From Dicyema japonicum (Eukaryota; Dicyemida; Rhombozoa; Dicyemidae), in the NCBI GenBank assembly GCA_011109175.1, contig RDEW01000054.1, positions 170,074 to 234,073 on the forward strand: 64,000 nucleotides of DNA, read 5' to 3'. The stretch's first letter is position 1, and each line of letters opens with the position of its first letter. Below the pieces are notes generated by a model. It worked only from the letters and a program-made list of their open reading frames with translations. It ran no database searches and was not told where the DNA came from. Shown piece after piece: positions 36,344 through 46,855 of this stretch. The position numbers and the translations under genes are program-made.

Positions 36344-38657
36344 TTACCAATCTTCATTGTCGCTAGTATCTAAAAATGATAGTAGACTAATTACCCGAAG
36401 AATTTAAATTAGCTTTTCTTTCATTAAGTGCATTCATAATAGATATCATAATTCCATGAGGTTCGTTACAAACTTCTTTTTGGTCAGTTTTTGATTTCTA
36501 ACAGATAAAAAAATTTCATACAGGTAATGGACGGAGTTTTGCACCAGTTCTGATTTCACTCAATAGATTCACTTCATTAACAAATATTTTTACCGGGTTT
36601 CTTTACTTTACATTCAGAAGGCTTTTGTTTTAGATTATCACCTATATTTTTAAGTTCGAATTTATTATTTTGAATTTGACTCAAAAGATCACCTTAATTT
36701 ATTTTATCAATAAATTACCACGTGGAGATTCTTTCTTGGCTACTGATTGTGAGATTGTTGACTGAAATATTCATTTAGAAAAAAACCTCATGTTTTAAAT
36801 CTTTAACATCATGAATATTCCTATTATCGAATCTTATGTCTTCCGTAGGAACTTGGAAATTACCTTAAAAGGTAAAATTAGATACTTTTATTTTTATTTA
36901 AGATTTCAGTTTTATGGATATCTAAAGTGCTATTTTTTGGAGAAATAAAACTTGAATTTACGCTATTCATATATGGATGAGACATATTCGAATCTATAAT
37001 TTTATTGATTTTTAATACCACGAGAAATTTCTGATAATAATTTATTTCTATCATGCGATTGCGGACAGTTTTCATAATTATTAGATTTGTTGGTATTTAA
37101 CGTTGCGTTTAAATTTGGATTAACTAGTTTAGTAAAATTTATTTCATGAGTAAATATTAAATAATAATCAAAAAGTAAATATTAAATAATAATCAAATAA
37201 ATATTAAATAATAATCACATAATTTCCACAATGAAAAATTAAAATTACATGTTATATTTGATGATGTATTAATTTCAATTTTTTTCGCTCGGTCAAGATT
37301 AGAAATTTCTGATTGTAAGTTCTAAAAAAATTTGATGGGGAACATTTAACCAGATTATTTGATGGCAATTCAGAAAAATTTGTACAAGAATTTTTAATTT
37401 CTAAAAAGTAAAAATAAATAAGATCTTACCAGGTTGAAAAGTATTAAGGATTTCATAATTTTCATTCTCGTTTAGTACATTTTTGCTAGAATTAAAGTTA
37501 ATATTATTAATGTTTTGAAAAAGATATCTAAATAAAAATATTAAAAATACTTAGTATTAGCTTGATATTCTTGATTTTTTTGAAAATGGTCATTTATTGG
37601 TGGTTGTGGTGTTTCTTTATTAATTGTAGTCGCTTTAAAAACAAATAAAAAAATACTTTTCTTAAGTTCACTAAAATCAAAAGCATTGATATTTTTAGAA
37701 TTTCCTTTACATTCAGAAATTTTACGTATGAAGGTCGACATGTTTCTAGGATCATTTATTTGCTCAGATGAAAGTCCAATTTCTTCTAATTTTGTTTTGG
37801 TTTGATCGTCAAGAATAATTCCCTTTGATTTTATAATTATAATGATTACTGATTTGCCACAATGTAACATAACGCGAAAGTCCTTAGGATCGGAAATTGA
37901 CAAGTTTTCAAAATTTATTTTACCTAAGAAAGTTAGTTATCACTAAAATAACTTTTTTTCTTTTTCAAAAAAGCTGTGTTTTTTTCCGATTTTTGTTTGG
38001 AATCTATATAATTAATTAAAAAAAACCTTTACAAATATTTATTTCCGCTTTTTCAACTTTACAAAAGTCTTATTATAAAATATCAAAATTTATAATTTAA
38101 ATAATATAACAAAAAATACCTTTTTGATTATTGATAAATTCTAATTTGTTTTTTACATTTTTGAATAAAATTGAAGCATCATTATCAAATGCAAAGTTGA
38201 GGCCGACAATTGAATCCTAAATAAATAAATAATTTAAAAATGGCAATTAAAACTGCAATTAATAACTATTCGAGCTTTTGGAAATAAGTAAAACCTAATT
38301 ACCTTTGTTTCAAACGAGTGGAGATATTTTGATTGATCAACATATGGCATATTGCAGTAAAGATCTTGTTTAAAACTCAAGGATTTCTATTAATATGATA
38401 AAATAATATAACCGATTTGAAATCAAAAAAAACCAAAACAAATGTTTTAGCGATATGATTTTTTACCAAACAAATAATCCCAGTTCCTCCAAACTTCCAT
38501 AAATGGGAATTTTTGTTGTCAACAAAATAAATTTGTGAAGCTGTAGAGTATACAATCTAAATGTTACATTCATATTTACCTCTCTTCCACGACCTAAGCA
38601 ATATATTATTTGACGATTTTCTTCATTTGAAATTATTGGACTCAAGTAATGATTCAT
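36344..38657 (-). CDS. WASL: WASP/N-WASP family actin nucleation-promoting factor
   Basis: Activates the Arp2/3 complex downstream of Cdc42. Domains in order: WH1 (CLGRGRE|IVYSTASQIYFVDNKNS, WKFGGTGIICLVKN, QDLYCNMPYVDQSKYLHSFE; 38600-38170), a basic run KKKK (about 37980), the CRIB/GBD (ISDPKDFRVMLHCGKS, then LEEIGLSSEQINDPRNMSTF; 37890-37730), two WH2 motifs (DLLSQIQNNKFELKNIG near 36680; NLLSEIRTGAKLRPLP near 36560), the central helix GIMISIMNALNERKANL and an acidic end SDNEDW-stop with the expected last Trp. Introns are 22-30 nt in most places (for example 38557-38579, 38387-38412); one of 27 nt after HCGKS contains no stop and keeps frame. The middle (37600-36900) is Asn/Ser/Lys-rich with almost no proline run, unlike vertebrate WASPs; its exon borders are uncertain. 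Confidence 0.9.
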
Positions 38658-38827
38658 GCTGTATTACTCTGATAAAATTGCTAAAGATTAAGAAATCAGT
38701 GAAATTTAAAAAAGATTAACGGATATATGAATACACACAACAAATAAAAGTGAAATACATTTTTTGAATTTATTAATAATATTAAAAAATAAATAGTTTA
38801 AATAATAAAATTTATTATTTTTTATGT

Positions 38828-40045
38828 CTATCTCACTACCGACTCCTTCCAAATGTAGTTCCCCAAGGCTCCGTTTTGTCACCTACCTTATTCAACTTGC
38901 ATCTAAGCGACATTCCAATCAATTCCAAAAAACTTCTATTGTATGCGGATGACCTGATTATTACCTCTAAAGACATAGATAGACGTTAACGAAGCAAAGA
39001 AAGATGTTCAGTACAACTTGAAACTCTTGAAGAGTGGCTTGGAGCACACAACCTATCTCCATCGAAATCCACCGTCACTATATTCACGTCCAACTGCCGT
39101 CAACTAAATTTTCAACCAATTTTAACAATTCATGGACAAACACTCATCGCTACGAAACATCCCAAAATACTTGGAGTTATTTATGACCAACTACTAACTT
39201 TCTCTAAACATGTGGGGGAGCAATGTACAAAGGTTTCTCGCAAGATCAACATACTTAAAGCTGTGTCAGGCCATTCCTTCGGCCAAAGCAAAGAAGAAGC
39301 CCTAACCATCATATATTAACAATTCATTCGAACAACTATTAACTATGCAAGTCGTTGCTGGTCAACCTCTGACACTCTCTTACTTCTATTGACAAACTAC
39401 AAAAAGTACAAAGCATTGCTCCAGGACAATTACTAGATGTCTCAGATCAACTCCTGTTGATCATCTACATTGGGAGTCAAAGATCCTCCCAATTTGTGCC
39501 CATCTGGAAATGAGAGCCCTGCAGTTCCTCTCCCAAGCCTACAGTCTAGAACATCCCTGCCACTCCCTATGCAAGCCGCAAAACAAAAGGAAAATTATTA
39601 TGACCAGTGTCCTGTCTCGAATGTTATCATCCATTCCTTCCATCCCCAATGACGAGTCGTCTGAAACAGATACACGATTTTGTTTCTACGAGAAGCATCC
39701 AAAGACTCGGAGACAATAAAATAAATACTACAGCGACCCCCTTCTCCAATAGACCAATCAGAATCCTCTCTTTCAAGGGACGTGCGAGTAAACCTGGCTC
39801 GTCTACGATGTGGGCACCACCCATGTCTACAAACATAAGATATCCTCTGTCCCTTTTGCAACTTCCACATGCTGACAACAAATCACCTATTTCATTGTCA
39901 TGAATTGGCACTACGTTCCTCTACAATAGCGGGACTGACCGATCTATAGAAGCGACCAACATCTGCTGCGTCCTACTTGATATCTGCTGGCCTCCTACAA
40001 GTTAGTGAGGCTGGGGTTACTTAACTAATTTAAATTACTAACTAA
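38828..40045 (+). mobile_element. CR1/Jockey-type LINE, copy B, 5'-truncated
   Basis: Begins inside the reverse transcriptase (YRLLPNVVPQGSVLSPTLFN at 38836, LLYADDLIITS at 38938) and runs to the same C-terminus and 3' end as copy A (GTTAGTGAGGCTGGGGTTACTTAACTAA), ending in an ACTAACTAACTAAC run. Nucleotide similarity to copy A is very high by eye, so both are fairly recent, but frameshifts and stops are present. 5' truncation is typical of target-primed insertion. Confidence 0.9.
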
Positions 40046-40089
40046 CTAACAATAGTGTCTATGTGTGCTTTCTTTGAATTAATGAACCA

Positions 40090-40880
40090 TAATATTCTCG
40101 CTCTTCTTAGGCAGGAATTTGCCTTATGTTTTAAGTCACTATAAAATCAGAGGAGCATTCGTTCGGAGGATCTTTGTTACTGAAAGACTCGAAGCCTCTT
40201 CCAAATTTATTTCTTGGTAGATAAAGTCTTTCTTTGTTTGCCGGTTGCAAGTGAATGTGGCTGTCATAAGAATTCTGTGGATATTTTTATCGATCTGTTC
40301 AAATTCTGGAGGCTCGATGTCAATCAATCAAATAAAATAGTTGTTATGTGAAGTTCATATTCGTTCATCCCCTTAAACAGGTTTACCGATTTTAAACTCG
40401 TCTTCGTCAAATTTTGAACCGTTTAGATCTTCATAGATTTTATGCATAACTCACAGATATCGGTATCCATCCAATACATCGAGGAAAAGAGCTTTCTTAG
40501 ACAAGGAGTTCACGTTTGTTGCAGATTTGTCAAAGTTTCTCTCCAACCCGGCTGCATCAAAAAAATTCAACTTAAGCCCCCTGCAGAATTCCATTTTTTT
40601 ATATTTACTTCTCCCAACGTTTTGTTTCCCAAATTTAGCCGAATCTTCCATTTTGTGACAAGTTTCTGAATAAACCTGACTATCAGATAAATCAGAATTT
40701 TGTAATACCTGGTCTAAAAACTGGTGATCGACAGAGTCATAAGCTTTTTTGACGTTGATTCAAGTAGAATTCAAATTGTTTCCGTTTCGTTTATTTAATT
40801 GTTTGTTGACGATGGCTTTCTCTTTCGCATCTTGACACATTCTTTGAGTTGTCACTTATCAAATCTTATGATTCAATATA
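40090..40880 (-). pseudogene. LINE remnant (RTE/R2-like), degenerate
   Basis: Minus-strand fragments: YDSVDHQFLDQVLQNSDLSD (cf. KAFDSVxHxxL), GLKLNFFDAAGLERNFDKSA, and IDKNIHRILMTATFTCNRQT followed by a DFIYQE segment (cf. DRKTRKxLT...RLYLPR). A similar fragment with DKAFDSVDHNFLSNVLG lies at 57400-57960, suggesting one family. Several stops. Confidence 0.6.
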
Positions 40881-41035
40881 TTTTTTATAATTTTTTTTCA
40901 GTAGGCATCAAGTGATTGGCCTTAACTCCTTATGTAACACACATACATCAACTTTTGGAATAAGGTACGTAATCCCAGTAAATCACCAGGTGTATTATAA
41001 TTTTCTAAATCTCCTCACAAAGATATCCATGAATC

Positions 41036-42235
41036 GAAGTGAAGTTTTTGATTAAAAAAAGTTATAGACTATATCTCTTCTATGTGCTTCTTCTAAAATC
41101 CTGGAATAACTTATTCTCGATCAGATTAAACCTTACCTTTCGGACGTATCCTTCCAACATTGTTTTAAGAAGGCTCACTCACAACTACTCGCCTTACAGG
41201 CCTCAAGGAGGGCCTACAATGCAAACCTCGGCATCAAAAGACCCTTATGTGTTCCATTAGATATAGAAGACTTTTGACTCGATTCTGTAGAAACTGCTCA
41301 CCAGGAAGATTTATGACTCCAATATTTCAAACAACTTGATAATCTGGGATACAAAGTTTTTCAACAGACGAAGGGGAATAGTAATTTCACATTCCATATT
41401 TTCTGTCACCAAATTTCTGTCAAATGAGGTCCCACAAATATCCCCTCTCTCACCCATTCTATTCAACCCTTTTATGATCGGCATGCCTTCCCACAGCAAC
41501 GACGATACTCTGTTCCTTGCTTATGCTGACGACATAATCCTGGCAACAAGAGACCAATGTATCCACACAGCGGGGACCAGTTTACAAGAGTCACTGGACA
41601 ACCTGAACTGTTGGCTTACGAGGAACTAATTACAAACAAGTCCTGAAAACTCGTGCTCAATGATTTTTACTTCCAATAGAAGATTGACAAACTCGGCACC
41701 TTCATTGACCCTGAATGGGATAACAATCTCCTCCACAAATTTAACCATAATACTGGGGGTCACATATGACCCACTAATGACATTCAGAAAACATGTGAGC
41801 AACGTCATCTCCTCTTCCCAGCGAAAACTAAACTTTGTAAAAACGCTACTTGGATGATACACAAGATATTTCCACCCAACAGCAAAACATCTCTACTCCT
41901 AATAAATGCTACCGTAGATCGGCTACTGCTGCGCGGCATGGGGTACTAGCCTATCCTATATCAACCTAAAGAAAATAAACTCCTTCCGAGAAATAGTAAC
42001 GAGGGCACTATAAAGGTTCTCCTCCTCACCACAAAGCCAACTCCGTTTGAGAAACTTGTGAGGAGAATTGGAGTCCCGTTGAAACCACAAAATTTCCGAA
42101 AAGTGATTCATCTATACAGGAAGTGTGTCGGCTCTCGGGAGGAACACCGAGAAAAGATGAGGCGCCTGCTTAAGGAGGCCAGGATTACCTGACGACCCCT
42201 CACTCTATTTTATCAGTTATTCTTGGTTTTAAAAT
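41036..42235 (+). pseudogene. CR1/Jockey-type LINE reverse transcriptase and C-terminus, decayed
   Basis: Plus-strand pieces: IVISHSIFSVTKFLSNEVPQ, SPLSPILFNPFMIGMP, LAYADDIILATRDQ (polymerase block C intact), SLDNLNCWLTRN, ILGVTYDPLMTFRKHVSNV, and a C-terminal GSREEHREKMRRLLKEARIT-stop. The end motif REEHRxxMRxLxxxxxIT recurs in the minus-strand fragment at 56170-56370, so these belong to one family. Frameshifts near 41620 and 41860. Confidence 0.8.
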
Positions 42236-42326
42236 AAATAGACTCCATCACAACAAGTGCTATTTTTAAATGCTATATTTTGTGGTTTATAAATCCTATA
42301 ATGCTATTTTTAAGTGCTGTATTTTA
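42236..42326. repeat. hAT-like subterminal repeat relic
   Basis: AAGTGCTATTTTTAAATGCT and ATGCTATTTTTAAGTGCTGT repeat the short block (AAGTGCT / ATGCTATTTTTA) found at both ends of the hAT element at 54022-55725, so this is probably an end fragment or solo end of that family. Confidence 0.5.
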
Positions 42327-42336
42327 AATTTTAATT

Positions 42337-42664
42337 AATAATAATAATAAAAACAGCCTTTTCACTAGAGCCATAGTATTTATAGCTCCGCATGAACAGG
42401 ACACACATTTTATTTAAGTAAAGAACAGTTATTTTAACTAATCGTAGAAACAAGGAATGATCTTCTTTTTTCCTTTTCTTGTGTGTGGGTCCATTCTAGA
42501 CAATCCAGTTCCGCAGTGAGTCTCCATTGATGAAGGTGTCACTCGTCAAGCCCTTTTAACATCGTAGATGCGTGGAACCTACCACCAGGTGAACAGGAGC
42601 AAGATTCGAACCCGTAGCCTAAGCCACTTTAGCCCGACACCTAGCCACTATGTCACCCGGCTAA
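42337..42664 (-). mobile_element. tRNA-derived SINE, copy 1
   Basis: Read on the minus strand it starts GCCGGGTGACATAGTGGCTA, with a polymerase III A-box-like TAGTGGCTAGGTG (about 42639-42651) and a perfect B box GGTTCGAATC (42603-42612), a tRNA-like head of about 70 bp, then a unique body of about 230 bp and an (ATT)n-rich tail. Flanked by AAATTTTAATT at 42326-42336 and 42665-42675, a probable target-site duplication although low in complexity. A second copy is at 50880-51185. Confidence 0.9.
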
Positions 42665-42675
42665 AAATTTTAATT

Positions 42676-43505
42676 GCTATAAAAAATTGCCATGCTCCAT
42701 AGAGTTTATCTTTCTGTAACCACCAATGATAGTGGATCACATACCATCGGAGATTCAGATAAGAAATTCGTTCGGCATCGATTATCACGGAGATACTGTG
42801 CTCAGTATTTTTCAAAACAGAAAAAATTTTACCAGAATTTTAGGTGAATCTGAGAAGAAAACTATTGTCGACAGGAATAACAAGAATTTTATGAGCTGAA
42901 TCTTAAAGAAAAATCCATATGGTTACATCATATAGTCCATTAGTAAAAGCACTGAACACCGCCAGATTTTATCTAAATAAATCCTTAAAGATCTAATAAC
43001 TCACTAGTCCTTAAAATAACACTAGATTTATCATGTCATTTCAAAAATTAGAAAATATTCTCTCGGCGCAATTTAGACTGACGGTAATTAACTCTCGCGA
43101 TGGTAGTGGTGTCAACTAAGAACGACCTATGTATTAAAAATAATGCATGAAGCCCAAATCAAAATTTTGTATATCATAGTAACTTTAGTATTCCTTTTTT
43201 TAAAACTACGTGGAAATGTTCAAAATACAATACAATGTATTCCGTATATCCTATTTACCTTCAAGGAAAGATTAGAAAGCATATTTGTTTAATATAAACA
43301 AATATTCCATTGGGAAATTATAAGTTCAGGGTTAGTAAATTCTAATTGAGGAAAAACGGGAAGTCTTTTTTGACGTTGTATAAGAATGAATTGAACTAAA
43401 AGGGAAAAATTAAAACTCTTAACTAGAACCTTAATATTTTAATAAAATAAATCATTTTATGACACAGTAAGATATTAATAGTGGCGTTAATGAATTTAAA
43501 TATAA
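42676..43505. other. No recognisable gene
   Basis: About 830 bp, increasingly AT-rich to the right. No domain or splice-linked exons recognised on either strand. Confidence 0.5.
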
Positions 43506-43846
43506 TTAATTAGAAATATAAAATTCGCACAATCCTAATGTTTTCGGTCGAGTTGATATTATAGCATGTGTTTTGCACATCATTTCTTTATTTACGAGGA
43601 AATAACCAATTTAAAAATATAACAATTTAACCTGATTTGATTAGACTGACTCCACATTTAACGCATTTGATGCAACTTCTGTGAATCATTTTACCTTTAA
43701 GACTTACATTATTTTGTGAGGAACTATAATAAATAACAGTTTTTTTATTACCTCACATACTTTTTACATATGTAACAATTTTTATTTGAAAATGGAATAC
43801 ATTCAACTAATTCTTTGTACTCTAATCCACCAATTTTTATGTTCAT
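43506..43846 (-). CDS. Small single-LIM-domain protein
   Basis: Three exons separated by introns 43724-43751 (28 nt) and 43586-43631 (46 nt) give 88 residues. The LIM ligands read CYIC, then 18 residues, HRSC, IKC, VKC, and after a short spacer CKTH (NKNCYICKKYVSSSQNN...GKMIHRSCIKCVKCGVSLIKS|EMMCKTH). LIM domains bind two zincs and mediate protein contacts, often on actin or in the nucleus. The gap in the second finger is only 10 residues where 16-21 is usual, so that finger may be shortened or an exon may be misjoined at the 46-nt intron. N-terminus MNIKIGGLEYKELVECIPFS has no known motif. Closest in layout to short LIM proteins such as LIMD2; no orthology claimed. First of four minus-strand genes up to 49650. 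Confidence 0.75.
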
Positions 43847-44049
43847 TTATTATTGATGCGTATAATATCTAATTCATATGTAATAATTCGTACTTTATGA
43901 AGTAAATTAATACGTCATATTTCAATCAAACGAAATATGTACTTTAATTATAATTGTTAATTCGTTATGCAAACCGTGATGTGAAGAACTTTTAGTCAAA
44001 ACTTTTTAGAATAGCGTTTTTTTACATTTAAACAAAAATAATACACTGT

Positions 44050-44900
44050 TTTAATAATCCTTAGAAAAAATCCTTAAACGATCAATTCGATGGCCACACG
44101 GTTGCCGTCTTGGCAGCGTGGCTCAAGAATGTAATCCCTTTTCAGACTGTTGAATACATTTTTTAAATCCAATTTGACGAGAATATCTTTATAGAATCCG
44201 CAAGACTGCGGTTTTTTGAAAATATGGACAGAAGAACTGCAGTCTCACATCGAGACATCTTCGCTCGATGTGGTCAATGGGATAACTCAAGCGAGAAAAA
44301 TGCAGAGACGCAAATCGCGTGACGGTTATAGGTGTTTTCCAAACAGAATTTTGTGTGTGTCAAAAATTGTTTTGAGTGGTCGGTTTGAAGGTATAAGTGC
44401 CTTAAGGGAGGCATGGGTTCTTCTTTTGAGTAGTTTAGAACTAATGGTCCATTTGAGTCTTAGAGCTTCTGTTTCATCTTTCGAGCATCGAGTTCTCTGT
44501 ATTTGATTATAAGTAGCAATCAGGAAATTGAATCCCATCATGAAAGTGCGGATGCTGTTTTTTATGGTAACGACGAAAAACTCTTTTTCAATATATTCAA
44601 AAAGAAAGCCAAGCGTGAACGGTGAATAACTGAACAGACGTACCCAGTCCTTTATCGAGTAGGACCAGATTATATCGTCGATTGTATTGGAAATCAAGAG
44701 GAATCTTTATTTGATTAGTCCTTGAGGATCGGTGTTCAGAGAATAGATGTAGAAAAGATTCTTGGAACATAGTTGAAGTATGTTCCGAATAGCGCGAGGA
44801 ATTCTTTTGCAAAATCCGAGACAGGAATGGCAGTCCATACTTCAAGTGCGTGTACAGCGGCTTGAGAGAGTTTCCCACACCAGAGGTAGAAGTAGTCGTT
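44050..44900 (-). pseudogene. LINE remnant with reverse transcriptase start
   Basis: On the minus strand, open pieces at 44878-44597 (VGNSLKPLYTHLKYGLPFLS) and 44697-44326 precede LVKLDLKNVFNSLKRDYILE (44205-44146), a good match to the LVKLDFKNAFNxxRRD block of one retroelement polymerase family. That family typically carries the C-terminal domain seen separately at 32345-32935. Broken frames; it fills the gap between the LIM gene and OTUD5. Confidence 0.6.
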
Positions 44901-44991
44901 ACAAACTGTCAGGAAATCCCATACATTTTAAACATATAAAAAATTTAAATTATTAGTTTAACATCTAGAATACATAACTAAAACAATCATT

Positions 44992-45909
44992 TTAATCACT
45001 ATAATAGTTCGAATATTTAAACGGCTTCAAATAACTCTTCCTTTTGTTTTTTGGGAACAAAGAATTTTCTGATAAGGAACGACTACGAAACCTTTCTTTG
45101 GGAATTACATTAGAAACATTTTCTCTTAACTTATCTAAATTATGAATAAAAATATTTTTACTTGAAAAGTCATTTATCGAATCACATTCAGTTGTGACCT
45201 TGTTAGATATACGATTTTGAAACTTATTCCATAAAATGGGCATAGTTATGAGAGAATTATAGTGATTTCCGAAATGATAACTTAACCTTATTGGTAAATC
45301 ATTTGGCATCTCAGCTGAAAGACCACTAATTTTTATAGGGTCTATAAAAGTACAAAAAAATTTGTCAACTTATTGAATATTGATAAATTTCAATTGGACG
45401 ATTATACATTTCAGATATTGCTTGGAGTTCAACATGATCGCCAAATGTCTCCGGGTTGCTAAGTTTAGATACATAAGACTCAAAATCTGATGCAATAAAG
45501 TTAGAAAAATATAAATGATTCCTTCTCTAAAAATTAATCGAAAAATACCATATAATTAATACACTCACTTCTAACTATTGAATGTTCATCAGCATTCCCG
45601 TAAACTTGATGTGCTAAATTATTTTATAAAGACTTGGAACCGACTGAGCGAAACAAACAAGCACCATCTGTTTTCATGGGAACAATCATCAAAGAAATTG
45701 AACGCAATGCTAGTTCAAATTGTTTTTCTTTATACGAGGACTTGAATAATTTAAAAGACTTTAACAATGTGTCTATGATCCGAGTATGATTTCGAATTTC
45801 CATGCCGTTTGGGTTTGTTTTTCTGCTTTTCACTTTCAAATGGTATTCGTGATCGCTTGCAATCTTTATTTTGTTTATTAATATCTTGAGTATTTGAAAC
45901 CACAGTCAT
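44992..45909 (-). CDS. OTUD5: OTU-family deubiquitinase, OTUD5 (DUBA)-like
   Basis: Cysteine protease that removes ubiquitin. Five exons with introns 45741-45765, 45614-45640, 45527-45548 and 45342-45369 (22-28 nt) give 271 residues. The OTU core: KEKQFELALRSISLMIVPMK then TDGACLFRSVAHQVYGN with the catalytic Cys in DGAC, NHLYFSNFIASDFESYV, GDHVELQAISEMYNRPIEIY, and PIRLSYHFGNHYNSL with the catalytic His in HYNS. Compared with vertebrate OTUD5 (about 570 residues) it is short: a 48-residue basic N-terminus from the ATG at 45909 and a roughly 100-residue Ser/Lys-rich C-terminus; I do not see the vertebrate C-terminal ubiquitin-interacting motif. An upstream in-frame exon is possible (see 46290-46380). 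Confidence 0.9.
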
Positions 45910-46042
45910 GACTCCTTTAATAAGAAAGTTAAAATGATTAACAATTATCAAACAACAAGAAGAATTCTTTTAACTGTAAAATTTCAAATAATTTAAATAT
46001 TAAAAATAACTTTTGGTGAATTTATTTTTATTGATCTGATTT

Positions 46043-46258
46043 GGCAAAAGCTCCTGAAAATCTCCTTGGGCCGGAAGTCAAACTACATCTGCAGTAAGCC
46101 TATCCAAAATACGAAAAAAATCTTCCTCTTGTTGAGATTATTCCAGAACTTAAAAAAACTAATCGCAGGAGAAAGCCTGGTATCGACACCGGGATCACTT
46201 AATTTAGATGATATCTCCTTTCTTGTGGTTTCAGTGTTAATAAATTAAGTTAAATTAA
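46043..46258. mobile_element. 216-bp insertion with perfect 13-bp target-site duplication
   Basis: ATTGATCTGATTT is present at 46030-46042 and 46259-46271, directly flanking a 216-bp segment that ends in an A/T-rich tail (GTGTTAATAAATTAAGTTAA). A similar tail (GGGGTTAATAAATTAATC) ends the sequence at about 50105. The length, duplication and tail fit a SINE or a 5'-truncated LINE. GGTATCGACACCGGGATC near the right part is only weakly like a B box. Orientation by tail would be plus. Confidence 0.8.
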
Positions 46259-46289
46259 ATTGATCTGATTTAATGTTTCATAAATGTTA

Positions 46290-46380
46290 CCACAATCTGA
46301 AAATTCAAATATTAAACCAACCAATTTGCTAAAATCCATGTCTTGATCAGAAAATCAATTAATTTAATATTTGAAAAAAT
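46290..46380 (-). CDS. Possible upstream exon (uncertain)
   Basis: Minus-strand frame MDFSKLVGLIFEFSDCGNIY followed by ETLNQI, protein-like and immediately 5' of the 216-bp insertion; without the insertion the frame would continue ...NQINKNKFTK into a GT-AG-bounded gap towards OTUD5. It may be an N-terminal exon of OTUD5 or part of an unknown gene. No homology recognised. Confidence 0.3.
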
Positions 46381-46855
46381 AACCGGGATTAATACTTTCG
46401 ATAAAGAAAAATAATATCTATGAATACTTTTTATAGATAAGATTTGTATTATTTGAACTTAAAAACTTTTTGTATTTATAACAATTAAAAAAAGTTATAT
46501 GACTAAAAAGGTAAATAATAAGTAAAGTCGCATCACAACAAGTAGCATCACTTAAACACGAAATAAACTGACCTTAAAGCTGCTTTACATTAGCCTTAAA
46601 AGGGATAAACTTAATGATTGTGGTTTTTAGTAATTGATAAAGATAATTAGTTGTTTACTTGACAATACCCGGATTATTAAAATAAATAAAAAAAAATAAA
46701 TGATGACGGGTTATTAAAATATTTCCCTCAAAATCCAGAGGAGGAATATCCACATAGGGCGGCAGCCTCAAATTCTAATTTTTTTGTTTCTATTTATATA
46801 TTTTATTAAAGTAAAAGTCGCATTAAAAAAGTTAATCATGGATTATTAGCGTATA
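46381..46855. other. Spacer downstream of the Rab gene
   Basis: AT-rich, no domain recognised; contains the 3' flank of the Rab-like gene. Confidence 0.4.

Noticed and set aside
39598-39911. Minus-strand frames with a Cys-rich look
   Set aside because: Antisense of LINE copy B, which reads on the plus strand.
42603-42664. Stand-alone tRNA gene (A and B boxes present)
   Set aside because: No foldable acceptor or anticodon arms apparent, and the same head plus 230-bp body occurs at 50880-51185 with target-site duplications: a SINE.
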